Positions 1-11,800 of a DNA stretch of 64,000 nt are shown here, piece after piece; position 1 is the stretch's first letter, and each line of letters opens with the position of its first letter. A model generated the notes under the pieces. It did no database searches, had not been told where the DNA came from, and saw only the letters and a list, made by a program, of their open reading frames with translations. The DNA comes from Tupaia tana (lineage: Eukaryota; Chordata; Mammalia; Scandentia; Tupaiidae), in NCBI GenBank assembly GCA_026018925.1, contig JAKSZU010000007.1:100112860-100176859 (forward strand), given 5' to 3'. A program made the position numbers and the translations under genes.

Positions 1-2777
1 GCAGTGATGAGGGTGGGGGGCAAGGCCTCAGGCAGCCAGCCCACAGACACTGCAGGACCGAGACAGCCATTCCAGTAAAACTGAGACCGGGCAGCGCCTC
101 GCCCTTCCCAGCGACGAGACCCCGGGAGCCAGGGTGTGGGCAGAGCAGAACCAACGGCTTCCCCAAGCGCATTCAGAAAAAAAGGGGCCTTTCGGACAGC
201 AGGCCTGGAGAGGGCAGTCGGGGAGCTGGGCTGTGGCCTGCCGACCTGCCACCCAGCCCAGGCCAGGAGGAGGAGAGGCCATCGCGGGGTCAGTGGCCAG
301 CATGCCCCCAGTGCACACCACGCATGCCCACAGGTGACAGTGTCTGGGCAGTGCGGTGCCCACACTCGGCTGGAAGCAGAGTCTGGCTGAGGCCACGTGC
401 CCATCTGCATGAGCCACCTCCATACAGAGACCCCTCACCTGCAGCGGCCGGGGTGGGGGAAGGCTCAGGAGAGAGACACAACCCTGCGAGCCACAAAGCC
501 CAAACGCCGACTCCGACTCATCTCTCCCAGTTCAAGGGCTGCCTCTGCCTCTACTGCTGCCGGGCAACCGGCAGCAGGTGTGCGGTGGGCTTCCTCCTCC
601 CTCAGTCCAGACAGTGACAAGTGGGGACAACCAACGGCAGGCAGCTGGGGACTCAGGGTCTGCAGATCCTGGCTGCATCCTGCCTGGGGCTGGCTGAGCC
701 GTCACCACAGGACTTGAGCTTGCAGGAGGAAGAGCCTTTAGCAAGAGCGATCTCCAGGGAGCCCCTCCCGGCTGCACCCCTGGTGGGACCTGGGCAGGCC
801 CTCACACTAGGGGGTGGAGACAAGTGACCCCACCCACAGCATCCCCACGCTGGCTGAATGCACCTGATCCGCATCTGTTAGCTCCACTGACCTGATGCTC
901 CAGAGACCTGCAGCCCGCCACCTTCAGAGGTCGCCAGCTGTCTCCGGGATGAATTAACACCCACCCTTCACTGTGGCTGCCACCACCTAGCCCTGCCACG
1001 CACTGCCCGGTGGACATCTTGCAAGGACCCCGCAGGGGTGGTCACCCCCCTAAAATAGACTTGCAGACCGAGGAACCAGAGGCCGACATGACTGTACGTG
1101 ACCGAGCCACGGTTCACCCAGCCTGCTGGCTTCAAGCCACGCGCACTGCCACCGTGGACACGGCGGAGTTATCTCAGAAGGCACTTTGCATCCTGCCCCA
1201 CGAAGCCCAGCCAGCAGTGAGGACGCGGTGGGGGCACCTGGTAAGGGTGTGACCACGACCTCGTGTTAGCTCCACAGAGGGGCAGGGACCCCTTCTGAGA
1301 CCGGAGCCCAGGCTGTGAGAGAGCCCCAGCAGCCGGAGGGTCACGCAGCGTTTCCTTCCTGGCTGAAGACTTGGACGGGACGCCCTCAACAGCGGAGACA
1401 GGACATGGGACGTCCAGCCCCTACCCAGGCCCCAGGCAGACTCACACCTCCCAGCTCCACAGAGGCCGGTGGGTTCTTAGCCGCAGCCAGGAGGGACTGC
1501 AGGTGCCAGGTCGGGAGCCCGAGTGGACCGGCTGCCCCAGCAGAGCAGAAAGGTGGCACCGCAGACCCACACGTGGGGGGCTGGGGCTGTTGGGAGCCGG
1601 CCAGCAAGGAGGAGCTGACGGGCACACGAGGGACGGTGAGCGCCCTGCGGTCCAGAATAGGCTGCCAGAGCGGGGGTGCAGGGAGGACGGGGCTGGGGGT
1701 GGCGCGCACTGAGATAGGAACCGGACAAGGCCTGGGCTTGGCTCATGGCGACATGGAAGGAGGTTGTGGGTCACAGGAAGCATGACCAGAGACACCCGAG
1801 GAAGCACCAGATCACACAGGGGTCTGGGCCCTGCTGGGCCTCGACTTCCGTACCACAGTGGGGACGTCCCCACACGGTCCCAGGCTCACAGCAGAGCCCA
1901 TCGGGGACAGAAGAGCGTGTGGTAGGTACCAGCCACGGCGGGGTCCGCGTGGTCCTCCCCTGACCTCGGCCCAGGCTCCCGCACAAACATGGCCGTCTAA
2001 AGGCCCCTGGGCAGGCCTTCCGCTTCGGCTGCTCCCACAGCCCACCTGCTCCCAGACCCCGCTCCAGAGGAGAATGGAAAATAAATGGAATGGAAAATGA
2101 ATCAATTCAAAGCAAATACTCAGGAGTAATGGAGGAGAGCACATGGCAGCGAGCACCTTTCCGCCTCCCGCTGGCCCTCACCCAGCGGCAACGGCGGCGT
2201 GTGCTGGGCCTGCCCCGTCCTCCGCCCAGCTGTCGGGTGCCAGGACATGGTACAGGGAGAGGGGGCCGGGAGGTTCCTCCGAGATGCTGTCCGACGTCAC
2301 CGCGGGGCCGTGGAGAGGCAGAGCCCTGTCCTCAGACACCAGAGAAGCGTGTGCTCACGGTGAGGTGGGGTGGTCTCCATGCTGAGGGACAAGTCTGCAC
2401 GCCCCCACCGTCCCCCGGTGCTGCGCCCCGTGGGGCTGTCCGCTGCCACCCGACATCACCGGTTCCCCTGGCGCCCCCTCCCCAGGCTCCTCCCAGGCTG
2501 CCTAACGAGGTGCTTATTGACCAAGACCCCACGGGACACTTTCCAAAGAAGACAGGGGTGCCCGGGACAGACCCTGCTCTGGAAGACACAGAGCCCGCCT
2601 CTCATTACGGCGCTACAGACAGCGGGGGTGGGGGCACCACTGCTTCCAAAAAGGTGAGAGTCCGGAGCCACAGGCGCGGCGAGATGGAGGCCCATCGAGA
2701 TGAGGGTCGGGAGGTTCTCACGAGGCAGTCTTCCCCGGCTTCCAGCCAGGTCCTCCCAGCGACACGACCGCCGGCAA
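1..2777 (-). other. SFT2D2: SFT2D2 3' UTR and downstream flank (end not located)
   Basis: This GC-rich stretch lies directly 3' of the SFT2D2 stop codon on the minus strand. SFT2D2 transcripts in other mammals carry a long 3' UTR, so part or all of it may be UTR. I see no convincing AATAAA on the minus strand here, so the 3' end is either outside the window or uses a variant signal. The open frames on both strands are short, overlap one another and resemble no family I recognise. Confidence 0.4.
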
Positions 2778-2817
2778 TCAGGCGAGACACGCGGTGAAAC
2801 ACTTCTTCACTGCGTCC
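2778..2817 (-). CDS. SFT2D2: SFT2D2 exon 8 (C-terminus and stop)
   Basis: The acceptor is a C-rich tract ending in CAG at 2820-2818. The exon completes the split Arg148 codon and encodes DAVKKCFTACLA followed by TGA at 2780-2778. This cytosolic tail ends the protein at 160 residues, as expected for the family. Confidence 0.92.
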
Positions 2818-5800
2818 CTGGGGGGAGGAACGCACAGGTGAACGGCTGTCCCCGGGAAGGTTCACGCCTGAGGGCTGTTGCCCGGAAGGCTGTCCCCCGG
2901 AGGGCTGTCCCCCGGAAGGGCTCCTATGAGTGGTGAAGCTCCTGCATTGGAGTTTCCTGGGGACCGGAGCAGCGCCACGGAGCGGGCGCCCCCCAGCCGT
3001 GAGGTCAGCAGCCCGGCGTCACAGCCCGGCGTCACAGCCCGGCTCTGACACTCACTAGTGGTGTCACCCTGGGCAGGTCGCCTGTCCTGAGTTTCCAACA
3101 GCCCGACAGAGGGGGGTATGTCCCACCTACGGCAGACTGGCTGTGGGGACCAGGGTGGCAGTGTAGAACACTGCCCGCAGGCCAGCCTCCCCACCGGAGG
3201 GCCGGCGAGAGGCCAGACAGTGCTGCTGCAGGGGACTGCCAGCCACACGCACAGGGGGCGGGAAGGGGGGGCACGGGGCCTCTCGTCCTTGTAAGAAGCA
3301 GCTTCTGGGGCACCTTCGGAGCTCCCCACACGGGCCCACAGCCCTGAGCACCCGGACCCTGTGCTAGCTCTGTGCGGGCCCACCGCAGGCGCTCCTGCCT
3401 CAGCGTAGGGACTGCAGGGAGAGCCGGCGGCCAGCTACTGCCCTTCCAGTGCCCTCCACCCAGCATGCCCACCTCTGTCCTCAGCCACTGCCCCACAAGG
3501 ACGCAGTCACGGGAGGGGCGGGAGGACTCGGCATCTGCAGAGGGACACTGTGCTTCCCTAGCAAGACGGCCCCCAGCAGACTTCGGAGACCGGCTCAGCC
3601 AGACCCGGACGGGCTCCCTCACCGCATGGACGCGGCCGGTCCGCCTTCGTGGGGGCCGACGATGCGCGTGTTGGAGGACCGGGGAGTCAGGTGACAAGGA
3701 ACAGGCCTCGTTTTGCTCCACCTTCTTCCCAGCGGATTGCCCATGGCGGCCCTTCCCTCCATGTCGACACTGCGTTTGGGGAAGCCTGGGAGAAGAGCGC
3801 CCCTCGTGGGAGCCCCGCGAGGAGGGCGGCACCTGACTTGTGAGGGCCACACGCTAGCCGATCCAGGCCACGTGAGGCCTGAGGAATGACACTGCAGCCG
3901 CTCACGACGAGACCTGGCACCTGCCCTGCCCCACCCCCCAGAAGGGCCCATTGCTGGCTAACGCCGCGCTATGACCCTCCTGAAATTTCTCGTCGTTTAA
4001 GACAGGTGCCCACATTGTCATTTTCCACGGGCCCCGCGAACTCTGTAGCTGATCCGGGCACCCAAAGAGATTCAAAAGTTGGGCAGGCTGATGGAAGTTC
4101 AGGCTCTGGCTTATTTCACATAAACACCCAGCTGGCTGGGACCCCCAGCCCACCCCTGCTCAGAGCCAGCACCCTACAGCTGGCTGGGCCGCCTAGAGCA
4201 GGCCTGACCATCGTCCTTCTAGGGCCTGCCGCCCGCCGCCGGGCACCAGCTGCCTCTCACTGATGGCTCCTTGCCACCTCCCCATCAGCTTCGAGTCACC
4301 ATGACAACCACCTGGGACACCTGAGACGCAGCACTGCCCTTCCTCTAGCTCTCAGGCGCGATGTCTCCCTGCCCGACAGGCAGCCACACAGGGCTGGGCA
4401 TGGCGGGCTGCAGGAGCCAGGGCCAAGACAGGCCGGTCTGGGGCGCCTGTGGAGAAGGTGCTTACGCAGGGAGCTATGGGGTGCCAGAGCTGGAAGGAGC
4501 CTCGGGGAGGAACTCGTCCCCCCAGCTGCTGCTCAGGGAGCCCCGCCCTGCTCTGCTGCGCCCCCCCACTGCCCCGCACGTGCTTCTGCAAGGTGCCATC
4601 GGTGGGACACTGCGAGCAAGCGGGCAGAAACCCATTCCCACCACCTCCTCCTCATGATATAAAGTGATAGTCGCCTTAAAACAAAAAACCTACTCCCTGC
4701 AGCACCATGGTTAAGACCTGTGCATAAAAAGCCAGACCTGACACAGCTGGCCGCAGTTCAAGCCCTAAGCCCGGCAGCGTGAAGAACACACAGGCCCCTG
4801 TGCACATGTTCAAGGCCCTGATGGGCTGGAGAGACGACAGGGACTGCAGCAGGGCCCCATCAGGGCTGCTTTCCCCGGAGAACCCCCGGCGAGTGCGTGT
4901 ACCTCTAGCAATAAAAAGAAAAAACAAACATCTCCTCAAAGCTCCAGGTCAGAGTGAGGCCGGGACTGAGCACCACTCACACCCCAGGCAGTGCTCCCGG
5001 ACTGGAACTGGGGGGCCTGGGTCAGTACCATCCTTAGCTGTGTCAGGAGGGCGGGCTGCGGGTGGGCCCTTAGCTTACTGATCTGGGAACAGATAAAGAG
5101 CTTTTGTCTATTTGGTGCAAAGACTTTGGTAAAGATAAATAAGCTAACACATGCTCTCCATAAACTGAAAGGCCCAAGGCAAATATCACCAGCCAGAAAT
5201 GACAGAAAGCATGTTTCCGGAGACAGTGCGTCTTACCTTGCAAATGGAATGTAGGACAGGCTATACCTGCAGAGAAAACAAACAGAGCCCAAGGTCAGAG
5301 GGGCGAGGGCAGCAGGCGACCACGCGGCGAGCGGAATGGCTTCTGAGCCCGCAGCGCATCTGCAGCGATGCATCCAGGCCCTCTCCTCCCTGCCCGGGGC
5401 TGCGCCTCAAGGCCCACGCACGCACACACACACATACAAACACCGACGCATGCTGTGGCCACAGGAGGACAAAGGCCTCAGCCTCGTGGGGGCTGCTTTA
5501 GTCAGACGAGCCAGCACATCACCCAAAGCCGGCAGACTCCCCAGGTTAGGGCCGGCAGGCCCAGGAGCCCTGTTCTGGAAGAGCAGCACGGAAAGGCCAG
5601 AGAGGTGCTGTGACATTTTACCAACTCTCAGCAGAATTTAGTTCCCATCTAACTGAGGACACTTTCCTGCACTGTTCTTATTCATGGTAAAGGAAGATAA
5701 AAGCAAACAGAAAAGGAGAAGAGAAACCGCCGCGTGTGCTGTGGGTGGAACACAACCCTACAGCTCTTCAAGACCCAGACCTGAGGCACCTTGGTAAAGC

Positions 5801-8800
5801 CCGGGTAGCTCAGCACCACCAGAAGGGCACGGGTTAGGGATGAGTCTCTGGAACGCTGGAGAACCAGGCCTAGAGACCAGCAGATGGCGTAGTGGTCAGG
5901 TGGCTGGACTCCCACACAGTCGACTGTGGTTGGAGTCTTGGTCCGGGCAGCTTAAAACTCACGCCGGGCGCGTGTGCGTGCGTGCCCAAGATCCTGAGAG
6001 GAGAATGGAGGAGAAGGGATTGCGGCGTGACCATCCCCCTGGGGGGTGACTTCGCGCTTTCTGTCTCTCTTTCTCTATCTCCCCGGCAAGTGCATGTGCC
6101 CTACAGCAAAAATATTTCTAAAGCAGAAGAACCAGGGCCTGCGAGTCGAGATGGCCCTGAGCCGGCCGGTGGGTCCTGGGAGAGCACGCGCACGTGGGGG
6201 ATGCCCGTGCTGGCAGAGACGGTGGCAGTCCCGAGTCTGTCCAAGGGCTCAGCCTGTGCCCCTGGCTGCACAGTCTGTGAGTAAAGGCAGGCAGGTGGGA
6301 CCAACTTCTTTCCCCAGAAGAAAACAAACTCAAGCCATCGACCACGCGCCTTCAGTACCAACCACCAAACACGTCCACGGTAAACCAGGCCAGGATTCCT
6401 CTCCACTCTTGCTGCTACCGCGCACAGCTCACGTACGTGTGAGCACAGAACATTCTGGAAGATCGCTGGAAAGTGCAGCTGGCCCTCGAACATGGGGGTG
6501 AGGGGTGCCGACTCCCCACACAGTCAAAAATCGGCACACTGCACACGTGGTAGTTTTTAACTTCTCCTTTTCTGCTTGTTTTTGTCTTCTTTGACAATGA
6601 ACAGAAACAGAATACAGAAGTTTTCCAACGGGATAGAAATTAAACTCTGCTGACGGTCAGTAACTTCTGACTCCCCCAAACTTACCTACTAATAGCTACT
6701 GCCTAGAAGCCTTCCCGGTCACATAAACCGTGGATTAACACCTACTCTGCGGTACACGTATTACACACTATATTCTTACAGTAAAGTAAGCTCGGTAAAA
6801 GGACATGTTACCAAGGAAATCACAAGGAAAGTACATTTACAGAATTTACTGAAGAAGTCACATATAAGAACACTGGCATGGTTCAAGCCCGCACTGCTCC
6901 AGGGTCGACTGCAGGCTGCTCAAAAGCCCTAATCTGCTAGGGGGAAGGAAGGGGGGTGCTGAGCCGGCATCTCCGAGCCCATTCTGCCCATGGACCTCTG
7001 GGATCCACTCTTTCACATCACTACCCTTTCTCCAAGATAGACTAGTCACATCTATACTGCGAGAGGCAGGCGTCACCCTGACTAACCCCGTATTACAGAA
7101 ACGTCTCGGAAGCTACAGATTTCATCCCTGCCGCCCCCTCATTTTGACGCTGATGTGCTCGAAAGGCCGTGAACCTGCAGCCTCATCACGGTTGGAACCA
7201 GCTCCACAGCCTACTGGTCAAGGGACCGGGTCCCACACGGCCAACCTCATGGCTCTAAGCCGAGATCCAGCAGCTTGACCACCACGCGGGCACATGTGCA
7301 TGCCTGCCCCAAATCCCAGAGGGGTGGAGAGACAGAGGAGAAAGGCAGCAGCACGGCCAGTCCCCACAGGGGGACTTCCCCTCTCCCTGTACCCCACCCC
7401 GGGTCTCTCTGGGGAGCACATGCACCCTCCGGCACAAACAAACACCACAAAGCGGTCTCCAGCAGCCTTCTGACCCCACTCGGCCCAGGCCACAATCTCC
7501 CAGTCTGCCTCCAGGCTACCCAGAGCAACGGGTCAGCGCTGTCGCCCACTGCAGCCCCTGGCCTCGGGGTGCCACGTCTGGATGACTCCCACCACCGGCT
7601 GACAATCCCCTTTGTCCTTCTGTTAAGTGACACTGCCTTCCCCTGCCACTTTCTTCCTCTTCTGAGCTCTGACTCACAAGCCTCTATTTACCAGCTCCGA
7701 AAACACGTCCATTGTCCCCGCACTTCCTAGACAGATGGTACAGCACCGTCTGACACTCCTCCCAACCCACCGAGAGCCCGGCAGAAAAGGCTGTGGTGGG
7801 CAAACAGCTGTCGTGGGGGCCGCAGATGCACCTGCTGGCAGTGGCCATGGGTTCTGCGCTGCAGCCCAACCTCGTCTGCATCACTAAAGGGCTCCCGTTT
7901 TCTGAACCCTCCTACGCGCAACCTGTGGACCTCAGTTCCCCGACTCCCTCAGTCAGAGTCTACACAGGAGGGACTGCTTACAAGGTTACTTACCATGTCA
8001 AGGCCAGAGACTGCAAAATGCAGAAGATGAGCGCGAGTCCCTGTTTCTTCCACTGAGAGAAAAGCGATATGGTTACAGGAAAGTGTGTGACAAGGGGCAC
8101 AAGCTGCAGGGGATGGGACGCTGACACACACTTACCCAAAAGGCAGAACACAGGGTGAGGGCGAAGCACAGCTAGAGGGAAAGGAAACGCTCTTTAATAG
8201 GACGACGACATTGGGAAAGAAGCAAGCAAAAAACCGTAAAGATCTATGCTTGGCAAGCTCAGCAACCCCACTAAATTGCACAGTCGGATTCTGAGAGGCC
8301 CTGGCAGCCAAAGGCAGCCTCCGCCTCTAAGCACTCAAGGCCCCTGCGCACTCACAAATGGCAGGGGTTTAAAAATCTCTGTGAAATCCAACTGGTCAAG
8401 AGAGACTCACACAGATTCAAGAGAAAGATGCTCTCGCGTGTTTGCATGGAATCCGTGTGCAGCACACACAGCACTTCCCGGCCTACCTGGTCATCTGTCC
8501 AGCTTTTCTTTTTTAAAAAAATTCATTCATTATTATTATTATTGTTTATACATTCAATCGCTATACATCATTTAGATTGTAAAGAGACTTTACCCAGCAC
8601 GATATACACCCCAGTCCAGTTGGGAATACTATACACATCCTCATCAACAGATAATAAACCATATCTTGTCCACAAATGTCTTACTTTTCTATTTTTTTCC
8701 CCAAATTTCCTTTCCTACGCTCTTCCCCTCCCACACTCACCTTCCACTTTGTCTCTAGTGTCCATAACAATTTTTAATGCTTTTATGTCCTCCAGTATTT

Positions 8801-11800
8801 CAGTCTCTACCAGAGTGTAGACAGTCGGTACATGTTAAGTGGAGACATGCAACGTCTCTCTTTGATAGCCTGACTTGCTTCACTCAGCAACAGATCTTCA
8901 TATTCATCCACTTTCTATCAAATTCCAGGGCCTTGTTGTTTTTTATGGCTGAATAGTATTCCATGGAGTCTATGTGCCCCACTGTTCCAAGCCATTCATC
9001 TGTTTGTGGACATTTGGGTTGCTTCCATGTCTTAGCAATTGTGAATAATACCACAATAAATATAGTCGTGCAAGTGCTTTTCCAACAGAGTGCTCTCCTG
9101 TCCTTTGGGTAGATCTCCAGGACTGGAACTGCTGAATCATACGGCAGTTCTATCTGAGGAACCTCCATATCGTTCTCCACAGTGGCTGGACCAATTTACA
9201 TTCCCACCAACAGTGTGGGTGTGGGATATATATGTATACACACACACACACACACACATATACATATATATACATACACACACACACACACACATACATA
9301 TATATACATACACACACACACACACACACACCCCAAACCAAGCTCCACACAAACCTGTGTTTTAACTCCTAGACACTAGGTTCTGGAACGGATGGGCACA
9401 TGAGGACAAAGGTTGGCATGATGGCATCCCCCAGGCCGCTGGCCAGGTATTATTTACATGTCACCTGACACTTCTCAGTCCTTTCTTAGAAAGTTCTTTC
9501 TACAAGAGACTGGCCAAGCCATCTGTATCCGGGGACCGGGGTAATTACTAGATGCAGAGAAAACTCCCTGCTGCCCTACCTGGAGTGGGTTATTATGAGT
9601 TCACTAGGATGAAAGGAAAGAGGAAAGAGGCCCTTTCGTTTCCGAAAAGCGTCCACACAGCAGAAATAAAGCTCCCCCCTGAGAGGCGCCCCCGGAAGGA
9701 ACCTTACCAGCACCATAATGGTTGCGATCAGGCGCGTGGGCTCGAACATCCGCTTCAGCTGCTTCACGGGGCCCATGAGGAAGACGGTGCTGAGGGCAAG
9801 CACACACAAGCCTTCAGACCAGAGCGGGAGCACCCGGGCGTGCCCAGCACCCCGACTCTCCCGTGGCAGTGACAGCGGGCCAGGCGGTCACCCATGGGGG
9901 CTCTGACCCATGCGGGTGCTGTGCTGACTTCCCTTACAGGTGAGGAAACCGAGGCCCAGAGGGCTGGCCGGGCAGGGCCACCTGGTGGGGACGCTGGAGC
10001 CGGGCCGTCGAGCACGTGAGCCCACTCTGGAACCACATGCACCCGTGGCCAGATGATGCCCTCCTGTGACAATCCATCAATAGAAACAAACGAACCAAAA
10101 AGAGCACACTGGGACAGCCGTGGCCTGGTGGTTAAGCGGCTAGATTCCAAATGGCTACCGTGCGGTTCAAGTCTTGGGCCAGGCGGCCTGAGGAACACGC
10201 AGGTGCATGTGCATGCGTGCCCAGGCTCAGCCGAGAGCGGAGAGGGGGCTGCGGCACGGCCATCCGCCACAGGGCGCACTCTCTTACTCCCGCTATACAT
10301 AGGTGTCGCCCCCCCCCTTTCTGCCCTCTCACCCCACAAATGCACCTGCCCTCTGGCAAATTAAAAAAGAAAAAGAAAAGACCATAGCAAGCCAGTCAGG
10401 GGCCTGGCGGCTACAGTGGCCAGATCCCACGCGGCCACCATGTGGTTCAAGTCTCAGACCCAGTGGCCTGAGAATCACACCAGGTGATGTGCACGCTCGC
10501 CCAGAATCCCCGAAGAAAAACGGAGGGAAAGGGGCTGCAGCAGGATCGTCCCCCACAGCGCGTGCTTCCTTTTTTTTTTTTTTTTTTTTTTTTTTAAGAA
10601 TTGTTTTATTTAGTTTTATTTATTACTATCATTTTTTTTTTAACTTGACCAGAAAGATAGAGACAGAGGAAAGAACATGAGAAAGCAAGCTGCCAGGTCT
10701 GGGACTCAAACCAGTCAACCATGTGGTAGTCCAGCACCTTAACCAGCACACCACCTGCCAGGCCCACAAAGCATGTTTTCTTAACTTTGTCCCCCTCTCT
10801 CTATCTATCTCCCTATCTCCTTCTATCTCCTTATCTCTCTATCTCCCTCTCTCTCCCTATCTCTATCTCCCTCTCTCCCTATCTCCCTATCTCTATCTCC
10901 CTCTCTCCCTATCTCCCTATCTCTATCTCCCTCTCTCCCTATCTCTATCTCCCTATCTCTCTCCCTCTATCTTCCTAGCTCTATTTCCCTATCTCTTTCT
11001 CTCTATCTCCCTCCCTCTATCTCCCTATTGCCCTCTATCTATCTCTATCTATCTCCTTCTCTCTATCTCCCTATCTCCCTCTCTCCCTATCTCCCTATCT
11101 ATCTCCCTCTCTATCACCCTATCGCCCTCTCTCTATCTCCCTATATCTCTATCTCTCCCTCTTTCTCCTCCCACCTCACCTATGCTCTCTGGCAAATCAA
11201 GAAGGAAAAAGACAAAGACGAAGACAAGATCACATCGGGGCCAGCAGGTGGAGTGTGGTTAGGGCGCTGAACTCCCACAGGGCTGTTGTTGGAGTCCCAG
11301 ACCGGACAGCTTAACCACACTGGGCACACGTGTGTGCCCAAAATCCTGGGAGGAGAATGGAGAAGGGACTGTGGCGTGGCCATCAACACTGGGGAATGAG
11401 TTCTCACTTTCTCTGTGTCTCTGTCTCTCTTCAGCCAGCGCATATTCCTTATGGCAAAAACCCAAGCTAAAAAGAATAAAGAAAAGACCCCATTCCACAG
11501 GCTTAGGCTGATTATGTTAAAAAGTGGCGGGGAGGGGTGCAGGCAGCAGGTAGTGTAGTGGTTAAGGCACCGGACTCCCACATGACCAACCGTGGTTCGA
11601 GTCCAAGACCCGGCACCTTGAAACTGGTGCCAGATGCGTGTGCATGCCTGCCCAAAATCCTGAAAGGAGAGCGGAGGAGAGGGGATTGTAGCATGGCCAG
11701 CCCCCTAGGCAGTGATTTCTTGCTGGCTGGCTGTCTGTCTCTCTCTGAGTTTGGGTCTCTGGTGAGCGCCCACGCCCTAGAGCAAAAATCTCTCCTCTTC

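Larger units (their letters stand above)
2818..5236 (-). other. SFT2D2: SFT2D2 intron 7, mostly unassigned
   Basis: This GC-rich intron contains the two small tandem repeats above and one diverged SINE near 4.7-4.9 kb. I see no further exon or recognisable gene between 3.1 and 4.7 kb. Confidence 0.6.

Noticed and set aside
2090..2797. 235-codon plus-strand frame antisense to SFT2D2 exon 8
   Set aside because: Overlaps the true exon on the other strand and has low-complexity composition.
3032..3850. 272-codon minus-strand frame near SFT2D2 exon 8
   Set aside because: Proline/serine/arginine-rich chance frame in a GC-rich intron, without similarity to anything I recognise.
10723..11262. 179-codon Ser/Leu/Pro/Tyr frame
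   Set aside because: It is simply the translation of the polypyrimidine tract.
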